This document shows, piece after piece, positions 60,505-64,000 of a stretch of 64,000 bases of DNA. The stretch's first letter is position 1. Each line of letters begins with the position of its first letter. Source of the DNA: Hemibagrus wyckioides (Eukaryota; Chordata; Actinopteri; Siluriformes; Bagridae). The position numbers were made by a program, and so were the translations under genes. The notes beneath the pieces are model-generated. The model worked only from the letters and a program-made list of their open reading frames with translations. It ran no database searches and had not been told where the DNA came from. The stretch covers positions 18,904,352-18,968,351 of the forward strand of contig NC_080720.1 of NCBI RefSeq assembly GCF_019097595.1. The letters run 5' to 3'.

Positions 60505-62019
60505 AAAACAGCAGCAGAGCACCTGAGTATAAAAATAGGTAGAGAGAAAAGTAGGGGGAAGCTGATGTGGTAATATAAACACGCAAGATAAAAGGAAAAT
60601 CCTGTAACATGTGCTGACACACAGCTAAAAAGCAGTGAAAGAAATGGGGAAAATGTATGTATAATAAGAAAGCCTTGTTACTTTTAAAATATTAATGCAT
60701 CAATGAAAGCCTTGAACACTTTTGAACCCCATCCTCTCTGAATCCTTAAGCAGGGGCCTTCTACATTATGTTGAAAAATAACACTGCCCCCTTTCTCTCT
60801 CTCTCACTCTCTCTCTCTGTCTGTTCCTCTGTGTCTCTGCTCAGTATGCCACCAAAAGATTGTAGAGTGTTTATCAAGGTGTTTTGCATTTTTGTTGTTA
60901 TTCACAGTGCACTGACTGTTTGAGACTATTTTTTTTCTCACTTCTTTCCTCCTCTTACTTCCTGTGACTCAACCATGAGGGAGGAAATGCCAGGCAGCTG
61001 TACCTTATTTCTGATGTGAAAACATGTCTTAATGTGTGGCTCTGAACAAAAGCAGGAATCTGCTCTGACTTTTTTTTCTCTCTGCTGCTCTTAAAAATTC
61101 CTGTACACCTACTTAATTTGCCTGGGCTATTGAGTGGCAAAGTGCAGTGAAGGGCTTTGTGTAATCCTTTGGTTATTTAAGTGTGTCAGGAGCTTAAAGT
61201 AGCTTATATAACTTTACTAGATGGCAAAAGTAGGTAGAGTGTTCCTATTGCTTTTGATCTAAAATTTAATTCATGAACAGGCTGACCCTGACAGCCTTGA
61301 TATAAAATTAACTGGCTTTTCCTTTTCTTTTTCTTTTTTTAGAATAATTGTGATTTTCATTTATCTAAAAGCAGATTAAGTGCCTTTAAAACAGTAGAAA
61401 AGCGACAAAACAAAACCAACAAACTTGACAATCACTCATATTTGCAAACTTCATTTTACTCCTGAGCTCCACTGAGCAGTTTGTTTAATGGGAGTGGTGA
61501 GCTGGATACCTGTTTTTTTTTGTTTTTTTTTTTAAAAATGTGCCAAAAGAGGTTGACGTGAACAATGGGAGCTCGAGGCTACTATTTTCCAAACACTTGC
61601 CACGCTCTATAGAGAACACTGTGTGATATGATAAACTTGTTTGTTTTATATTCTCCTGGATGAACTGCTGGAACTTGGCCAGCACGTTACACAACCCTGA
61701 ATGGCATTCCTTCAAACAGAGGCTCTTGAAGAGGTGCTGAAAGAATGTCACTGCTTTTTCACTGTTACAGAAATGACAAATCCATCTGACAGCACTATTG
61801 TTTACACACCAATGCAATTCTGTTACGGAAAACTGAAAATATTTATTACTGAATGGGGTCTCTTAATGTGGACTGAAATGATGTTAGTAATAAGTATGTT
61901 CACTGTGGGTGTAACACAGTATCACAGTATCTGTATCTCTGTATCAGGGTAAAATCAAATTAAAACCTGGAAGATCTCAGCTTGATCACTTGAGTTATGA
62001 ACTTCACTGTTTTTATTAG
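60505..62019. other. Intergenic, nothing recognised
   Basis: AT-rich unique sequence with a CT tract at 60793-60830 and T-rich runs at 61501-61532. No coding exon recognised. Confidence 0.5.
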
Positions 62020-62370
62020 TATTATCCATCCATCCATCCATCCATCCATCCAACCATCCATTCTCTAAATTATTTATCCTACTGGGATACCTGGGAACCT
62101 GGAGGTACTGTATCCCAGGAGACTTGGGGGATAAGGCAGGAAACAACCTGGACAGGATGCCAGTCTATCGCAGGGCACAATCACACACAGTTTAGAGATG
62201 CCAATCAGCCTACAACACATGTTTTTGGACTAGGGGAGGAAACCAAAGTACATGGAGAAGGCCCCTGAGGCATAGGGAGAACATGCAAACTACACACACA
62301 CACACACATAGCAGAGACAGGAATCACACCCCCAACCCTGGAGGGATGAGACACCATGCCCCTCCTTCTG
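62020..62370. repeat. Common fish dispersed repeat with (CATC)n end
   Basis: (CATC)n at 62024-62062 is followed by TATTTATCCTACTGGGATAC, GACAGGATGCCAGTCTATCG, TGTTTTTGGACTAGGGGAGG, GAGAACATGCAAACTACACA and AACCCTGGAGGGATGAGACA. This is the order of a well-known fish repeat. A gap-rich relative is at 26.54 kb. On the minus strand GTGTGATTCC near the head is B-box-like, so it may be a SINE (inference). Confidence 0.7.
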
Positions 62371-62574
62371 TATTATAATTATGATTAGGATGATGATTAT
62401 TATCTATACCTGCCAACTGTCATTTGTGACGACTTGTGTTCTATTTCCATAATATCAACAAAACAGTAGCCTAATTGAATCCACCATGACCCTGACCAGA
62501 GGGTTACTAAGGATGCTAAAAATGCATAGCACTGTGCCACACAATCATGTTTTTTAATTTAACTTAATTTAATT

Positions 62575-62690
62575 TAATTGTCTGTACCACTTATCCGATC
62601 TATGCTTGGGTCATGGGGAGCCTGTGCCTATCTCAGGAGTCATCGGCCATCAAGGCAGGATACACCCTGGACGGAGTCACAATCATGTTA
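62575..62690. repeat. Fragment of a dispersed repeat (relative at 16.15 kb)
   Basis: Contains CGGCCATCAAGGCAGGATAC and ACCCTGGACGGAGT, which recur almost exactly at 16,157-16,190. Confidence 0.7.
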
Positions 62691-62889
62691 ATTCATGTTA
62701 AGTCTGTCTCTGTCCTGCAAATTTTATATCTGACCACCCAGTGGCACCGGCATGAAAGTAAAATTCTCCTTCTCTTCTGTGACTTCCTGTTCTGCAGGAT
62801 CCAAATCTTAAAGCATACCTCTAGTCTCACCTTGATGCATTACAAACCTTAATGTTAATATGTACAATGTGCAATTCCTGATTCCTTCG

Positions 62890-63235
62890 ACTACTCCAAT
62901 CCAAATTAATGTGGTCATCTGACCATCACACCCATATTTGAGCCTTCCCCAAAAGTTTGAACCACCACCAATTGTCTAGAATTCCCCTGTGTGGTCCATG
63001 AAGTGAGGTCCATCTCACATGGTTTGCCAGTGTTGGAGGAAAAGAACTCAAGTTGCCTGGACAAATCCCTGATGGAACGTGTTTGAAATGAACTAGAAGG
63101 CCTCTTTACCAAAACTCATTAATACTCTTGTGTAGTGGCCGAGGACAGCAAATCCCCAAAGCCATGCTCCAAAATCTAGTGAAAAAGGTGTTCAGAAAGC
63201 ACTTTTGGTCATTAAGGTTAGGAAACCAGAAACTT
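62890..63235 (+). pseudogene. Tc1-like transposase C-terminal remnant
   Basis: GGTCCATCTCACATGGTTTG, AAAGAACTCAAGTTGCCTGG, AACGTGTTTGAAATGAACTA and CAAAGCCATGCTCCAAAATC follow, on the plus strand, the end of a Tc1 transposase gene (the region around the catalytic Glu). Stops and frameshifts are frequent. No terminal repeats were identified. Confidence 0.65.
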
Positions 63236-64000
63236 TTGTCTGTCTAGTTCTTGAATGTGTATACCATGTCAATACCTTCAGCAAAGTCAGGAAATGACAC
63301 ATGGCACAGTATCATACTTTTGTTTTTCACACCTTTTAAGCAAGACAGACCACATGTACACCGTCTGCATGGTTGAGTGAACTTGTATTGCTGTACTTTA
63401 TGTTGTTTGCCGATGAACGTGACATACATACTTACCTACATCCAGCAACATCTAGCATTGGGGCAGGAGACATGGTTCCTTAACAGTTTCACCAATCTTT
63501 CTTCCCACTGGGTTGGGTCTGTGTTTTTCTGCTGTTTTTTCCAATCTTCCAATCCTGCCATCAACTGACTCTAACAAGCTTTACCAGCATGTTCAAGTAA
63601 ACCCTGATTACACACTGTATGCTACCGAGTTTGCTATGTTGGCTGAATTACTAACACAACAATACTAGAGTTCTGTTTAAGCATCATTTTCCACACAGGG
63701 TCAGTTTCTTATGCTGTGGTTTTCATCACTTAGATTCGCAGTTGCACTCTTGAAAGCACCTGCAGAAAAATGCACCACCTCATGTACTAACAGCGCCTAT
63801 AGATGATTGTGCCTTTCAAACAAACAAAATAGTGTGTCTGTGTGTGTTTTCTGGCTTTGTGAACGTTAATGAATTTGCAATTGCAAAACACAGGGTGTTG
63901 TCTGTGTAAATAGATTCATTTCATATCTGCAATGGAATTTGCTAAACTTGAAAGTCACAAATTAATATGTCCATTTGCCAGAGACACGGAAGTCCATTTT
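63236..64000. other. Intergenic, nothing recognised
   Basis: AT-rich sequence up to the window edge, with a short TG run at 63833-63848 and no coding signal. Confidence 0.5.

Noticed and set aside
58012..60622. Minus-strand open frames reading LTHSLNTHSLTHS
   Set aside because: The GTGA array has no stop codon on that strand, so openness is automatic. There is no start context, and frames shift at each 7-bp GTGTTAA joint.

Overview
This is eukaryotic, vertebrate DNA, and very probably from a teleost fish. The evidence is split exons with GT-AG borders, long AT-rich introns, abundant CA/GA/TA microsatellites, many Tc1/mariner-like remnants of fish type and tRNA-derived SINEs. A catfish or other otophysan would fit the repeats, but that is an impression from memory and cannot be proven here.

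Positions 1-29,930, minus strand: the 5' part of ralgapb, which encodes the beta subunit of the Ral GTPase-activating protein complex. I resolved fifteen consecutive coding exons, from the start codon at 25,739 down to 1,034. Their phases all join exactly (2,376 nt, 792 codons, no stop), and every junction has GT and AG borders. The rest of the protein, including the C-terminal Rap/Ran-GAP-like domain, lies beyond the left edge. A non-coding first exon and promoter probably lie near 29.7-29.95 kb, but this is weakly supported. The introns hold a 218-bp TG/TA microsatellite, two copies of a tRNA-Gly-like SINE with perfect target-site duplications, three Tc1-like deletion derivatives, a fold-back Tc1-like element, a hAT-type MITE and a 124-bp almost perfect palindrome.

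Positions 30-64 kb: no convincing protein-coding gene. The region holds a near full-length but decayed Tc1-like transposon (30.75-31.88 kb), perhaps nested in an older hAT-like element. It also has a common fish dispersed repeat (32.7-33.0 kb), two tRNA-derived SINE copies near 36 kb, further Tc1 remnants (40.1, 47.6, 52.8, 55.8 and 62.9 kb), and a 2.45-kb GTGA/GTTAA tandem array (58.05-60.50 kb). Between these, several AT-rich repeat-free stretches look like possible regulatory DNA, including a cluster of RFX X-box-like half sites at 54.33 kb. A splice-acceptor-like site followed by an AATAAA at 35.1-35.6 kb may mark a terminal exon of an unknown transcript.

How the parts may work together: the main functional unit is ralgapb. 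Two Tc1 copies in opposite orientation flank its exons 3-5 and could pair in the pre-mRNA, which makes this block a candidate for a circular RNA. I found no prokaryotic operon, CRISPR array or new enzyme system. All coordinates were read by eye; exon borders should be exact, while repeat borders are approximate unless a duplication is cited.
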